Positions 26,497 through 36,110 are shown, numbered from the stretch's first letter. The stretch: 64,000 bases of DNA from CAYUZU01 sp964448675 (GCA_964448675.1 CAYUZU010000014.1:56895-120894), one strand, 5' to 3'. Numbers and translations are program-made. Notes: generated by a model from the letters alone, not told the origin.

Positions 26497-28053
26497 TCAC
26501 TTCTCCGCAAAGAAGGGGGCATCGACAGGGATCGGGCGGATGCGCGCGGGGACCTCGTCGGTCACGAGAATGCCGACGAGGGCACCGTCACGGCTCGAAA
26601 TCGCCGCGGCGCCGTTCCAGCCGGCATTGAAGGACATCGGGCCGGAGACGCGCCAGGCACCGCCATCTTCCGCCAGGTACTCGCGATCGAGCACCTTGTA
26701 CAGGCCGCCGGCGCCGTAGACGGTGCAGCTTTCCGGCTCCGGCGCGTGCCGGATCCGGCTGGCGGGCCAGCCCTCACCCAGTCTGGCGACCTCGTACAAG
26801 CCGAGGCCGCCCCCCTGCCATGCCAGGCTGTCGTCTGCGAGCGGCACGGAGCGCCCGTCGAACCGCAGCCGCACGTCGCGCGGGTTCGCGCTGGTCGGCA
26901 CGAGCAGGTTCAGCGGCGCCAGCACGCCCGCGGTGGTCGCGAGGACGAGGCCCTGGGCCGTGCCGCTGCCCTCGGCGAGCCAGCCCCAGCCGCGGGTATA
27001 GCTCCAGGTCAGCGTCGCCTTGGCGAGCCGGGGCGCGTGGGTGCCGGCGGGGGCGTCATACATCGACTGGTAGCCTTCGAATTCGATGTAGGGCGACCAG
27101 TCGTAGTAGGCCTCGTCGGCGGTGGGCTCGAGGACGAACTCGCGGCCGGCAGCGGCGGCGGGGCCGTGCTCGGTCGGTGTGAACAACTGCACGCTGCCGG
27201 CGAACACGCTCTGCAGGCTCTGCATGTCGACAGACATGCCGGCGAAGCCGACCTCGACATTGACGCCGGAACTGTCCACGAAATGACTGTCTTTGCGCAC
27301 CAGGTCGCGATAGGGCGCGAAGATGCGCAACCACGCTTCGAAGCGCGTACTGTCACGGGAGAGTTGGGTGCGGACGATTTCGCCGATCTCGAGGCCGCGA
27401 TACAACACGGCGGACCCTTCGGTGACGCCGCGGTTCTGCCTGGCGCGCAGGACGATCGGCAGCTCGCCGTCGCGCAGCCAGACGTTGGGTGGTTCGTGCT
27501 CGAGGCCGGTGAAGCGGTACTGTCGTGGGCCAGTGCCGGGGCGGACGGCGATTTCGCTGGCGAAGACGGCACCGACGTTGCGGATGCCGCGTGCCAGGTC
27601 GGCCTCGAAGCGCGGGATCCAGAAGACGCTGCCCTCGCGCGCGATCATCCCGTTAATACTGTCGGATGCGGTGAGGCGGGCGCGGACGCTGACGAGCTGG
27701 TTTTCGAGCAGGTCGAAACGCGTCACCTCGCCAACGCGCACGCCGTTGAGCGTCAGCGGCGCACCGGGCTCGAGCCGGTGCGGCTCGGCGAATTCGATCG
27801 TGATGAACAGCCCGCGATGGTCCCACCAGGACCAGACGACCCATGCCAGCAGCGCCGCAACCAAGGCAATCGCGCCGACACGGACCAGCGTGTAGGACTT
27901 CTGCGTCTCGGCGGGCTCGACCACGCGGGCCAGCGGCACGGGTGCCATGGCGTGGGTGGGCGCGGCGGTCGGGGCCGGGGACGCCGCGTCCCGGGTTTCG
28001 CTTCTGGCATGGGGGGCAGCCCTGTCAGGCGTGGGATTGTCCTTGGCGCACAT
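26497..28053 (-). CDS. MCE (MlaD/PqiB-type) domain protein with C-terminal protease-like region
   Basis: Protein of 518 residues. Seen: a Pro/Ala-rich N-terminal cytoplasmic tail, one TM helix (about 57-77), and two MCE modules (about 80-175 and 185-285) with the typical pattern LEPGAPLTLNGVRVGEV and VTEGSAVLYRGLEIGEI. MCE proteins form hexameric channels for lipid transfer between inner and outer membranes; E. coli PqiB has three modules in 546 residues. The C-terminal half (about 345-515) has GSGTAQGLVLATTAG, RLRFDGRSVPLADD and NGAAAISSRDGALVGILV, which resemble a trypsin-like fold lacking the catalytic His and the GNSGG serine; a pseudoprotease is inferred. The start overlaps the PqiA-like gene end by 29 bases. 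Confidence 0.83.
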   Translation of the reverse strand: MCAKDNPTPDRAAPHARSETRDAASPAPTAAPTHAMAPVPLARVVEPAETQKSYTLVRVGAIALVAALLAWVVWSWWDHRGLFITIEFAEPHRLEPGAPLTLNGVRVGEVTRFDLLENQLVSVRARLTASDSINGMIAREGSVFWIPRFEADLARGIRNVGAVFASEIAVRPGTGPRQYRFTGLEHEPPNVWLRDGELPIVLRARQNRGVTEGSAVLYRGLEIGEIVRTQLSRDSTRFEAWLRIFAPYRDLVRKDSHFVDSSGVNVEVGFAGMSVDMQSLQSVFAGSVQLFTPTEHGPAAAAGREFVLEPTADEAYYDWSPYIEFEGYQSMYDAPAGTHAPRLAKATLTWSYTRGWGWLAEGSGTAQGLVLATTAGVLAPLNLLVPTSANPRDVRLRFDGRSVPLADDSLAWQGGGLGLYEVARLGEGWPASRIRHAPEPESCTVYGAGGLYKVLDREYLAEDGGAWRVSGPMSFNAGWNGAAAISSRDGALVGILVTDEVPARIRPIPVDAPFFAEK

Positions 28054-28669
28054 GCGGCATCTCCCAGATGGAATCCTGATCGAAGGCCCAGGCGGACAGC
28101 AGGCTGAAAAAGACGACGGCGGCGAATGCGAGCAGGCCCGGTCCCGGGTGCACGCTCACCAGATCGCCGACCTTGACCGCAGCGATCAGCACGGCGACCA
28201 GGAGGACATCGAGAACGCTGAAGCGCCCGGTCAGCTCGATCAGGTGGAACAGCGTCGATCGGCGGCGGCCGCTGGCTGCGGCTCCCTGAACGCTGAGCAC
28301 GAGCAGGCCCACCAGTTTTCCCAGCGGCAGGAAGACCGAACACGCGAGCAGGATGATGCCAAGCAGGACGTTGCCGTGATGCATGAGCGACGTGACGCCT
28401 TCGATGAGGCCGACCTCGCTGGTGAAGCCGAAACGGCGAATGCCCATCAGGGGCAGCGTCACGGCCGGCGCGTAGAACAGCAGGCCGGCGATGGCAAAGA
28501 GCGCGGCCAGACGGTTGTTGTGCAGGGAGCGGCTCCAGGGGCGCAGCGAGTTGCCGCAGCGGCGGCAGAGAACGCGTGCGGCGCGGCTGGTGTGGACGGG
28601 GACCAGGTTGGGCTGGTGGCACTGGCGACAGGCTTCGAGCCGCACCACCACTTCGGAGGCTTCGGCCAT
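28025..28669 (-). CDS. PqiA/LetA-type integral membrane protein
   Basis: Inner-membrane protein of 214 residues. Seen: an N-terminal zinc-ribbon-like pair of CXXC motifs (CRQCH and LCRRCGN) and about four TM helices starting near 50. It corresponds to one PqiA domain, whereas E. coli PqiA/YebS are tandem duplicates of about twice this length. PqiA/LetA proteins work with MCE partners such as PqiB/LetB in envelope lipid transport, and here the MCE gene overlaps directly downstream, which supports the pairing. The ATG at 28669 is preferred over the ATG two codons upstream because AGGAGG lies six bases before it. No PqiC lipoprotein gene is next to the pair. Confidence 0.88.
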   Translation of the reverse strand: MAEASEVVVRLEACRQCHQPNLVPVHTSRAARVLCRRCGNSLRPWSRSLHNNRLAALFAIAGLLFYAPAVTLPLMGIRRFGFTSEVGLIEGVTSLMHHGNVLLGIILLACSVFLPLGKLVGLLVLSVQGAAASGRRRSTLFHLIELTGRFSVLDVLLVAVLIAAVKVGDLVSVHPGPGLLAFAAVVFFSLLSAWAFDQDSIWEMPHVRQGQSHA

Positions 28670-28855
28670 GGACATCCTCCTGGCAGCGCGGCGTGGGGCC
28701 GCGGCATTCCCGGACCCGGGACCGCCGTGCTGTATTGTCGAGATCGTCCTGATTGCCATCTTACGGGAAAAGCTGAGTAAGCCGTAAGGGCATGACGGCG
28801 CGGGCTCGGCAGGCCTCCATCCGGCCCGGCGTCACAGGGGCCGGCCGCACGCCGA

Positions 28856-31800
28856 TTACTGGGCCGGCGCGCCGCCGGAGGCGGCGCCTGGTGCCTGGGC
28901 TGCGCCGCGGGCGTCGGCGATCGGCAGGGTGGCGCGGATCGAGCGGATGTGGAGGTCGCGTTGCGGGAAGGCGATCTCGACGCCGTGCGCGCGGAAGGTG
29001 TTGTCGATCGCGAAGTTGAGTCGGGTACGGGTCGACAGCAGGTTGTCGATGCTGGGGAGGTAGACGCGGAGTTCGAAGTCGAGCGTGCTGTCGCCGAATC
29101 CCATAAACAGGATCATCGGCTTGGGGTCCTTGAGCACGTTGGGGTCTTCGTCGGCGACCTTGGCGAGCAGTTCGGCGGCCAGTTTCGTGTCCGAACCGTA
29201 GGCGATGCCGACGGGCAGCGTGATGCGCAGCACCTGGTCGGAGAGGCTCCAGTTGATCACCTGGCCGGTGATGAATTCCTTGTTGGGGATGATGAGCTCT
29301 TTGCGGTCCCAGTCGGTGATCGTCGTGGCGCGGATGCGGATGCGCGTAACAGTGCCGGAGACGTTGCCGACCGTGACCGTGTCGCCGATGCGGATTGGCC
29401 GCTCGAACAGCAGCATCAGGCCCGAGACGAAGTTCGCGAAGATCTCCTGCAGCCCGAAGCCGAGACCGACGGCGGCGGCGGCGGCGAGCCACTGGACCTG
29501 CGCCCAGCCGATGCCGACGGCACCGAACGCGGCGGTGGCGCCGATCACGATGATCGTGTAGCGGGCGATGGAGGTGACGGCGAAGCGGCCACCCATGTCG
29601 ATCGGCAGCCGGCGGAGCAATGTGATCTCGAGCAGACCGGGCATGTTGCGCGCCATGACCACGGTCACGACCGTAATGATCAACGCGACCAGCGCGTGGC
29701 CGAGGTTGATCTCGCGCAAATCGGTGACCAGTTCGGTCGTGCCATCCGCGGCCTGGCGCGAGGTCTCGACGGTGTACTCCCAGAGCGTCACCTCGTTGAC
29801 GAAACTCACGGCGGGCAGCAGGTCGGCCCACGTCAGCCACAAGCCGATGACCAGCGCGAAGCCGATCAGGCTGCGCAGGATCTTGCGCGTCTGATCGCCA
29901 ACGGCACCCAGGTTGAGCTCGGCCTCGTCGATCGGCGGCGGGGCTTCCGGGTCGCGCGGCGCGTCGCTCTCCGCGGCCTTGGCCTCGGCTGCGGCGCGCT
30001 TCCTGCGGGCGCGTTCGATCGCGAGCTTGCGCTGGGCGACGAACAGGCCGCGCACCAGCAGCGCGTTGACGAAGACCAGCCCCAGCACGAGCCAGGTGGA
30101 GTCGGCGATGCGCTTGGCCAACTGGATGGCGGTGTAGTACCAGCCGGCGGCCGCCGCGATCATCAACAGCCCCGGCAAGCTGACCAGCAGGCCGTACCAC
30201 ACGTAGCGCAGCCGAAAGGCCCAACCGTCGGTGTGCTTGGCAAGCCAGTTGGCGAGGGCGCCGGTCCGCGGATGCAGCAGCCGCGCCGCGAACACCGCGA
30301 GTCCGAGCATCGCGGCCATGAACGCCAGGCGACCGACGGCGCCGCGCAGGACGTCGTCCGGATAGCGTTCAGTGAAGCCGACGACGATGGACGCGACCGC
30401 GAAGAGTGGTGTCAGCCACAAGAGATGGAAACGGGCCGGGCGCGTCGCGTTGCTGTTCCAGCGGAAATGCGCTTCGCCCAAGCCCTGCGGGCGACACACG
30501 TGCCCCGCGAACGCGAGCAGCAGCGTGGCGAACGCGGCAACGCGCAACCCGAGCCCGAGCGCCTCGGCCATTTCGAACGGGCGCACCTCGGTCACCGCGA
30601 CCACCGCCGGTATCCGCGCTCCGAGCGCATAGAGCGCGAGTGGCCAGGGCGCCGCCAAGAGCAGCGTATACCCCAGCGCCTGAACCGTGAGCGCATACTT
30701 GTCGGAGTAGATCCGCGTGACGCGGTCATGAATGCGGCGCAGCTCGCGCCGCGCCCGCCGGCGGGCCGCCCACAACAGCAGGACCAGAATGGCGACGGCC
30801 CCGTAACCCGCGGCGTTGCGCCGCGCGTCACGGACAAGCGCCTGGAGCAGCGTCTGGGCGGCCTGGCCGAGCTGCGGCCAGTTGTCCGGCAGTTGCGGCG
30901 CGTACAGCGGTGTGGCACTGCGGACCCAGAGCACATGCTCCTGCAGGAAGGCGCCGGCCTCTTCGGTCTTCTGCAACAGCGTACTCTGGGCGTCGATCAG
31001 ACCACGAAGTTGCTTGCGATACTCCCGGTAGTCACGCTCGAGGTTGGACAACAACTGGTAACGCCGTTCGAGCTGATCGCGCACGGCCGGCTCGAGCCGT
31101 TCGGGATGCGCCACCTCGCCCGCTTCCTGCAGGCGCTCCAGCTTCTCGGTGACGAGCTTGTCGCGGTTGGCGAGCTCGACCCGCTGGTCCTCGAGGTCCT
31201 GGATGGTCTCCCAGACGCGGTCGAGCCGCTGCAGATTCTCGCGCAGGACGCGCTCGGTGCCGCGCAGCTCGAGCAGATCGGCCCGCAACCGCCGCATCGC
31301 CGGCCCGACGGTGTCCCCGAGCACCGGTTCGGTGACCGCGCGCCGCAAGCGGGTCAGCTCGTCGGTCAGCTCCTTGGTCCGGGTCTCGGTGGCCTCGAGG
31401 CGGGCGGTGGTGGTCGGGATCTTGGGCTCGAGTTCGGTCAGCTCGCGCGCCAGTGCCGCGTTGGTCTCGGCCATCTCGCGAATGGCCTGCGGCGTGCGTT
31501 CGAGCTCGGCCTCGGCCTGCTGCTGCTGCCGTTCGACGTCTTTCTGACGCTGCTCCGTCACGCGCTGCCGCAGGGCCTCGACCTGCGACCGCAGCCGCGT
31601 GACGCGCAGCCGGGCCAACTCGCGGCGGGAACTGAGCAGATCGCTGCGCGCCTCGAAGAAACGCGTCTCGGCATCGTAGGCCTTGATCTCCTGCTCGATC
31701 GCGTGCTTGCGGGCCAGCAGCCGAGCCCGCGTGGCAGCGGCCTCCTGCGGCGTTACGTCGGCCGGCGGCGGCGTGGCCAGCTCGGCGGTCACTTCCGAGA

Positions 31801-32404
31801 GGCGCTTGTTGGCCTCGGAGCGGAGCTGGGGGATGGTCGCGGCGCGGCTGCGGCGATTCTCGACTTCGGCGTCGAGTTGACGTGCTGTCTCCTCGGCCGC
31901 TTGCAGCGTGGCTTCCAGTTCGCTCAGACGCCGGGTGAGATCGTCGAGCGAGGCGTCGGCCGGTACGGTGGTAAGACCCGCGTCGGCGGGCTGGGTGCTC
32001 GCCGCATTGAGCTCGGCCCGCACCCTTTCGAGCAACTGCGGCGCCTCATCGGTCTCCGCGCGATACTCGGCGGCCTTGCCGGCCCAGTTGCCGGCCAGCT
32101 CCAGGTCTCCCAGGGCCCGGCGGTAGGCATTGAGGAGCTCGGACTTGGTCGTGTCCGGCAGGTCCTTGGCGGCCTCGATCTGGGCGATACGGGCCCGGAT
32201 GTCCTCGGCGTTCAGCTCGGTCGCGTTCAGCTCGAGGTCCGCGGGGTCGGCCGGCTGCGTACTGGGGGCCGTTTCGGTCGGCTGCGTCGCGGGTGCCGCG
32301 TCCTGCGCTCGAGCCGGCGTCAGCATCAGCCACGCCAGCACCAGGAGGGTGGCGACGCGCGCCGTGCCGCGGGAACGCGTTTTGGTGGCGGCGAGTCGGA
32401 ACAA
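28856..32404 (-). CDS. Large MscS-family mechanosensitive channel (MscK/MscM-like)
   Basis: Inner-membrane channel of 1182 residues, the size of MscK/MscM rather than MscS. Seen: signal peptide (about 15-33); a Gln/Thr-Pro linker; a long periplasmic coiled-coil region (about 45-500); many TM helices (about 520-940); and the conserved MscS core (about 950-1150) with the glycine/alanine-rich pore helix AAAAAVGLGFGLQEIFANF and the beta domain FERPIRIGDTVTVGNVSGTV. The family releases solutes or ions during hypo-osmotic shock. Gene order in E. coli also links such channels with envelope functions. The transcript is separate: 235 bases from the BLUF gene upstream and 186 bases from the PqiA-like gene downstream. 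No ligand-binding domain is visible. Confidence 0.93.
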   Translation of the reverse strand: MFRLAATKTRSRGTARVATLLVLAWLMLTPARAQDAAPATQPTETAPSTQPADPADLELNATELNAEDIRARIAQIEAAKDLPDTTKSELLNAYRRALGDLELAGNWAGKAAEYRAETDEAPQLLERVRAELNAASTQPADAGLTTVPADASLDDLTRRLSELEATLQAAEETARQLDAEVENRRSRAATIPQLRSEANKRLSEVTAELATPPPADVTPQEAAATRARLLARKHAIEQEIKAYDAETRFFEARSDLLSSRRELARLRVTRLRSQVEALRQRVTEQRQKDVERQQQQAEAELERTPQAIREMAETNAALARELTELEPKIPTTTARLEATETRTKELTDELTRLRRAVTEPVLGDTVGPAMRRLRADLLELRGTERVLRENLQRLDRVWETIQDLEDQRVELANRDKLVTEKLERLQEAGEVAHPERLEPAVRDQLERRYQLLSNLERDYREYRKQLRGLIDAQSTLLQKTEEAGAFLQEHVLWVRSATPLYAPQLPDNWPQLGQAAQTLLQALVRDARRNAAGYGAVAILVLLLWAARRRARRELRRIHDRVTRIYSDKYALTVQALGYTLLLAAPWPLALYALGARIPAVVAVTEVRPFEMAEALGLGLRVAAFATLLLAFAGHVCRPQGLGEAHFRWNSNATRPARFHLLWLTPLFAVASIVVGFTERYPDDVLRGAVGRLAFMAAMLGLAVFAARLLHPRTGALANWLAKHTDGWAFRLRYVWYGLLVSLPGLLMIAAAAGWYYTAIQLAKRIADSTWLVLGLVFVNALLVRGLFVAQRKLAIERARRKRAAAEAKAAESDAPRDPEAPPPIDEAELNLGAVGDQTRKILRSLIGFALVIGLWLTWADLLPAVSFVNEVTLWEYTVETSRQAADGTTELVTDLREINLGHALVALIITVVTVVMARNMPGLLEITLLRRLPIDMGGRFAVTSIARYTIIVIGATAAFGAVGIGWAQVQWLAAAAAVGLGFGLQEIFANFVSGLMLLFERPIRIGDTVTVGNVSGTVTRIRIRATTITDWDRKELIIPNKEFITGQVINWSLSDQVLRITLPVGIAYGSDTKLAAELLAKVADEDPNVLKDPKPMILFMGFGDSTLDFELRVYLPSIDNLLSTRTRLNFAIDNTFRAHGVEIAFPQRDLHIRSIRATLPIADARGAAQAPGAASGGAPAQ

Positions 32405-32639
32405 TGCCAGGTCCCTTAGATTGGACGTCCTGCGCGTGCCGTGATCACGCCGCGGACGAAAGCACCGCGACCACGTGGCCCACTGGCCGAATCATAGTCG
32501 GAACGGGGCGAATTGCTAAGGCGGGGCGGAAACGGCGAGGCGCTTGACCTCCTCTGCGGTGTGCTCGGTCGTACGGCGTAGGCGGTGAAGTGGCCGTTAC
32601 CGAACCGCCTCAGCCGACCCGGAGCGGCGCCGCGGGTTG

Positions 32640-33068
32640 TCACGCCCCGCCGACGATGGATGCCGATTGCATGAGCTCATCGAGCAGCGCCAAGGCGTTG
32701 CGGCCCGAGATGCGATAGGGATCCAGGACCGCCCGTTCCGCGTACTTGAGCACCACGCCGGGATTGAGCTTGTCCAGGTCGACGCGGCCCATGCGCCAGC
32801 TCGCGAAGCGACGTTCGTCGATCTCAGCGTACTCCAGCAGCGTGATGTCGGCGTGGCGGTTGTCGCGGACGAGCTTGCCATAGAGTCGGTTCACCTCGTC
32901 GCGGCCGCCCTCGAGCACCTGGATGAAGACGTCCCCGTGACAGACGCACAGGACGCCGGTGAGACCGGCCTCCAGGTTGTGCTGGCGCGATTGCTGCAGG
33001 ATCTCGTCGATCAGGTCGCTGGTGACGGGCGTCGTGGAGCGGCTGGCGTAGATGAGGCGCACGAGCAT
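32640..33068 (-). CDS. BLUF-domain blue-light photoreceptor
   Basis: Short protein of 142 residues consisting of a BLUF domain plus a C-terminal helical cap. Seen: the flavin-site residues Y7, N31 and Q50, with W91 and M93 on the beta-5 strand, matching the positions used in PixD-type proteins; LIYAS and TGVL are conserved family segments. BLUF proteins bind FAD and change hydrogen bonding on blue-light exposure, usually acting through a partner protein. There is no output domain, so a partner is expected. It is the last gene of a six-gene minus-strand operon and begins 13 bases after the folE stop, with AGGA upstream of the start. FAD is presumably available from metabolism. Confidence 0.92.
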   Translation of the reverse strand: MLVRLIYASRSTTPVTSDLIDEILQQSRQHNLEAGLTGVLCVCHGDVFIQVLEGGRDEVNRLYGKLVRDNRHADITLLEYAEIDERRFASWRMGRVDLDKLNPGVVLKYAERAVLDPYRISGRNALALLDELMQSASIVGGA

Positions 33069-33081
33069 GGTGGTGTCCTTT

Positions 33082-33792
33082 TCAGCGGTCGTTCCGGGTA
33101 AGCAGGGCCAGGAACTCCCGGCGCAGGTTGGGGTCTTTGAGGAAGCTGCCGCGCATGACGCTGTTGACCATCTTGGAGTCCATGTCCTTCACGCCGCGCC
33201 ACTGCATACAGTAGTGATCCGCCTTCATGATGATGGCCAGGCCGTCGGGCCGCATCTTCTCCTGCAGCAGGTCGGCCAGTTGCACGATCGCCTCTTCCTG
33301 GATTTGCGGCCGGGCCATCACCCATTCCACCAGCCGGGCGTATTTCGACAGGCCGATGAGCGCAGAGTGCTCGTTCGGCATTACGCCCACCCAAAGCTGG
33401 CCGATGATCGGGCACAGGTGATGCGAACAGGCACTGCGCACGGTGACGGGCCCGACGATCATCAGTTCGTTGAGTTGCTCGATGTTCGGGAACTCGGTGA
33501 CCGGCGGCATCGGGACGTAGCGGCCGCGAAACACCTCGGTCAGGAACATCTTCGCGACACGTCGCGCGGTATCCTGCGTGTTGTGATCGCTCTGGGTATC
33601 GATGACGAGCGCGTCCAGCACGCCCCGGAGCTTGCTGGCGACCTCGTCGAGCAGCGCGTCGAGCTCGCCGGGCTCGATGAAGTCGGCGATGCTGTCGTTG
33701 GCATGGAAACGCCTGCCGGCAGCCAGCAGGCGCTGCCGGATGTTGTCCGCCACCGGCGTCGCACGTTCTGTATTGTCCGTCGTCTGGGTCAC
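33082..33792 (-). CDS. folE: GTP cyclohydrolase I
   Basis: Cytoplasmic enzyme of 236 residues that converts GTP to 7,8-dihydroneopterin triphosphate, the first step to folate and pterins. Seen: zinc-site motif SACSHHLCPIIG (the common CEHH has S in place of E), GLSKYARLVEWV, RPQIQEEA, and ADHYCMQWRGVKD. These keep the Cys, His and Cys zinc ligands. The substitution and the neighbouring BLUF gene fit the FolE subgroup found in light-induced proteobacterial loci, although that is from memory of the family. It lies between a membrane protein gene and the BLUF gene and may supply a pterin chromophore or tetrahydrobiopterin-like cofactor rather than folate. Confidence 0.92.
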   Translation of the reverse strand: MTQTTDNTERATPVADNIRQRLLAAGRRFHANDSIADFIEPGELDALLDEVASKLRGVLDALVIDTQSDHNTQDTARRVAKMFLTEVFRGRYVPMPPVTEFPNIEQLNELMIVGPVTVRSACSHHLCPIIGQLWVGVMPNEHSALIGLSKYARLVEWVMARPQIQEEAIVQLADLLQEKMRPDGLAIIMKADHYCMQWRGVKDMDSKMVNSVMRGSFLKDPNLRREFLALLTRNDR

Positions 33793-33865
33793 GGCAACCT
33801 CCTCCGAGCAGCAGCATACTGAGAACCGCGGCCGGCGTCATCCGCCGCAGGCCGCGGGGCCCGGC

Positions 33866-34315
33866 TCAAGCGGGTGCCACCTGAATGAGCAGCGCCGCCA
33901 GGGCACCACGGAGCGACCACGCCGCCGTGCGGATCCAGTTGGTGCCTACCAGGCGGCGTACGGTCGCGGCATCGAAGCCCCGGCTGAGCCGCGCGTGACA
34001 CGGCACCTGCACGAGGCCGGTGGATGCCCAGATCACCAGCAGCAGCACCACACCGACGATCGCGAGCGTGCGGGCAACGCCGGGCTCCAGGAGCACGACG
34101 AGCGCCGTGGCGGCAAGCGCCTCGCCGAGCATGAGCGGCGCTACCAGCCAGGTGATGCGGCGCGTGTGCTGATCGGCGTAGCTATGAAACGTGGCCGCGC
34201 CGACGTGGGTGAACAGCGGGTAGTGCACCAATTGCACCATCCAGATCAGGCCGGTCATCATCAGGGTGGACACGGTGTGGAGCAGCAGCAGGCTGTCAAC
34301 CAGGGCCAGGCTCAT
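33866..34315 (-). CDS. Four-helix membrane protein of unknown function
   Basis: Protein of 149 residues. Seen: about four TM helices (near 5-30, 55-75, 80-100, 120-145) and a conserved-looking loop LVHYPLFTHVGAATFHSYADQHTRRI with several histidines. I do not recognise the family with confidence; DUF1772-like proteins are similar in size and topology. It sits 40 bases after the FAD oxidoreductase and 73 bases before folE on the same strand, so it is part of the same operon. The His-rich loop could bind haem or metal, but no CXXCH or similar motif is present. Confidence 0.8.
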   Translation of the reverse strand: MSLALVDSLLLLHTVSTLMMTGLIWMVQLVHYPLFTHVGAATFHSYADQHTRRITWLVAPLMLGEALAATALVVLLEPGVARTLAIVGVVLLLVIWASTGLVQVPCHARLSRGFDAATVRRLVGTNWIRTAAWSLRGALAALLIQVAPA

Positions 34316-34355
34316 CTTCGCTCAGACCTCCACATTGCTTACGGCTGCAGCGCGG

Positions 34356-35606
34356 TCATCGCACGGGCCGCGTCTGCAAAACCGCCGCCGCGGCCTGGCG
34401 TCCGCTGACCAGTGCACCGTTGATCGAAGGGTCTTCCAGGTAGTCACCGCAGAGATACACGCCGTCCGGGATTGCCGAGCTGGCGGCGGCTGGCGTCGCT
34501 GCGGAGATGCGCGGCAACGCGTGCGCGATGCGATAGACGCGCAGGCGCTCCCACTCGGCCACCCCCTCCCCGAACCAGCCCCGCAGTTCCTCCACGACAC
34601 GCCGGCTCAGTTCGGCGTCATCCAGGTCGGGGACGCCGATGATGCTCACCGAAACCAGGGTGCGCCCCTCTGGCGCGTATTGCCCGGCTACGTCGCTCGG
34701 CACGCATACGTGGTTTACCAGCCCCGGTCCCATGCCGTTCAGGACCAGAATGCCCTCGCGGACGGGAGACCGCGGGGCCGCATAGTAGACCGTCGTCGTG
34801 CCGTTCCATCTGACGGACGGCCCGCGCGAAACCAGGCGGCCGGCACTGTGCGCGTCGGTCGCGACAACACACGCCGCACACGCGACGGTCTCGCCCGACG
34901 CAAGGTGGACACGGCCAGGCTCGACCGATGCGACGGGCGTATTCAGCCGTACCGTTGCCGCGGGCAGTTCGGCGGCGAGTTGCTCCGGGATCGCCTGCAT
35001 GCCGTTGGCCGGCAGCGCCGCACCACGGCTGGCGAACATCGCGAACACGAAGCGGAAGAACCAGCTGGGTGTCTGCAATTCGCGTTCGAGGAAGACGCCG
35101 CCGAAGAATGGCCGAAAGAACCGTTCGATGACGCGCTCTGAGAGGCCGAACTGGCGCAGATCGTCGCAGGTCGCAATAGAATCCGCCGCGTTGCGGGCCG
35201 CTGCGCTGCTCAGCGCCGCGCTCCGCAAACGCGCTATGCGCAAGGCGTCGGACGCGGTGGCAATGGGTGACAGCAACGCCGACAGGCTGGCCAGCGGTCG
35301 TCGCCACGGGTCGGCGAAGCGATAGCGCCGCGCGCCGCACTGGATAAGCGCTCCGGGGTAGAACGGCCGGAGCTGCAAGGCCACGTAATCCAGCACTGCA
35401 GCGGCCTCGGGATAGGCGGGGAGGAAGACCTGGAACCCGCGATCAAGACGGAAGCCGGCAACCTCGTCTGTGCGCACCCGCCCCCCCACCGCGTCCGCGG
35501 CCTCCAGCAGCTGCACGCCCACCCCGGCGCGCACCAGATGCCGCGCGCAGGCCAGGCCAGCGAGTCCGGCACCGATGATGACGACCGGCGGTTCGTCAGC
35601 GCTCAT
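34356..35606 (-). CDS. FAD-dependent oxidoreductase, amine oxidase/protoporphyrinogen oxidase family
   Basis: Flavoprotein of 416 residues. Seen: Rossmann dinucleotide motif VVIIGAGLAGLACARHL at about 8-24, GGRVRTDEVAGFRLDRGFQVF near 42-62, and the C-terminal FAD motif GVYLCGDYLEDPSINGALVSG. The family removes electrons from amines, carotenoids, porphyrinogens or similar substrates. It is in an operon with DUF1569, membrane, FolE and BLUF genes, where proteobacterial light-induced clusters carry a comparable FAD gene next to folE and BLUF. Substrate not known. An ATG start at 35606 follows the preceding stop by 24 bases. Confidence 0.88.
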   Translation of the reverse strand: MSADEPPVVIIGAGLAGLACARHLVRAGVGVQLLEAADAVGGRVRTDEVAGFRLDRGFQVFLPAYPEAAAVLDYVALQLRPFYPGALIQCGARRYRFADPWRRPLASLSALLSPIATASDALRIARLRSAALSSAAARNAADSIATCDDLRQFGLSERVIERFFRPFFGGVFLERELQTPSWFFRFVFAMFASRGAALPANGMQAIPEQLAAELPAATVRLNTPVASVEPGRVHLASGETVACAACVVATDAHSAGRLVSRGPSVRWNGTTTVYYAAPRSPVREGILVLNGMGPGLVNHVCVPSDVAGQYAPEGRTLVSVSIIGVPDLDDAELSRRVVEELRGWFGEGVAEWERLRVYRIAHALPRISAATPAAASSAIPDGVYLCGDYLEDPSINGALVSGRQAAAAVLQTRPVR

Positions 35607-35630
35607 CGTCGGGTGACCCTCCTGGTGAAT

Positions 35631-36110
35631 TCACCGTCCGCCCAGCGGACGGAACTGGGCAAAGTGATGGGCCGCGTGGATGATATGGAAGCGCCGCCAC
35701 TGACGGCCGCTCATCCTGCCCAACAGCGGGTGATAGACCCAGGCAGCGGCGCCACGCGCGTACTTCTGTTCGAAGGCGGCGGCGGCCTGCTCGAGTTGTG
35801 CCAGCGTCCGGTCGAGCTCAGGCGCGTCCGACGGCACGACGACATCCGGCGCCGTTATCCCACGCGGGAAACGACCCGTCATGAGGAGTCCGTACTTCGC
35901 GCAGCACCGCCAGAATCGCGTCCCGGCGCTCAGAGTCCGCCAGGACTGCGGCGCGGCGGCGGACGCCGGATCGCGGACGGTCCCCTCGATCGCCAGCGCC
36001 AGATGCTCGCAGGTTTGCGCCAGGGACCACGAACGGCCGCGCAGGGCGCCGGCGGCCGCCAGTTGGTGCGCGGCTTCGGGTATCCAGCGCAATGAACTCC
36101 GGGCGTTCAT
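35631..36110 (-). CDS. DUF1569-like (DinB-related) protein
   Basis: Protein of 159 residues. Seen: an all-helical pattern with His positions typical of DinB/YfiT-like four-helix bundles: TCEHLALAIEG, and near the C terminus HIIHAAHHFAQ. These usually bind a divalent metal, and DUF1569 proteins have this size and motif set. The ATG overlaps the stop of the upstream membrane gene (ATGA), so translation is probably coupled. The open frame further upstream, Arg/Gly-rich, is not used. Function unknown; DinB-like proteins often act in thiol or detoxification chemistry. Confidence 0.85.
   Translation of the reverse strand: MNARSSLRWIPEAAHQLAAAGALRGRSWSLAQTCEHLALAIEGTVRDPASAAAPQSWRTLSAGTRFWRCCAKYGLLMTGRFPRGITAPDVVVPSDAPELDRTLAQLEQAAAAFEQKYARGAAAWVYHPLLGRMSGRQWRRFHIIHAAHHFAQFRPLGGR

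Noticed and set aside
28949..32419. A 1156-codon open frame on the plus strand over the MscS-type gene
   Set aside because: Low-complexity Gly/Gln/Arg-rich product with no motif; the minus-strand frame has a signal peptide, TM helices and the MscS core.
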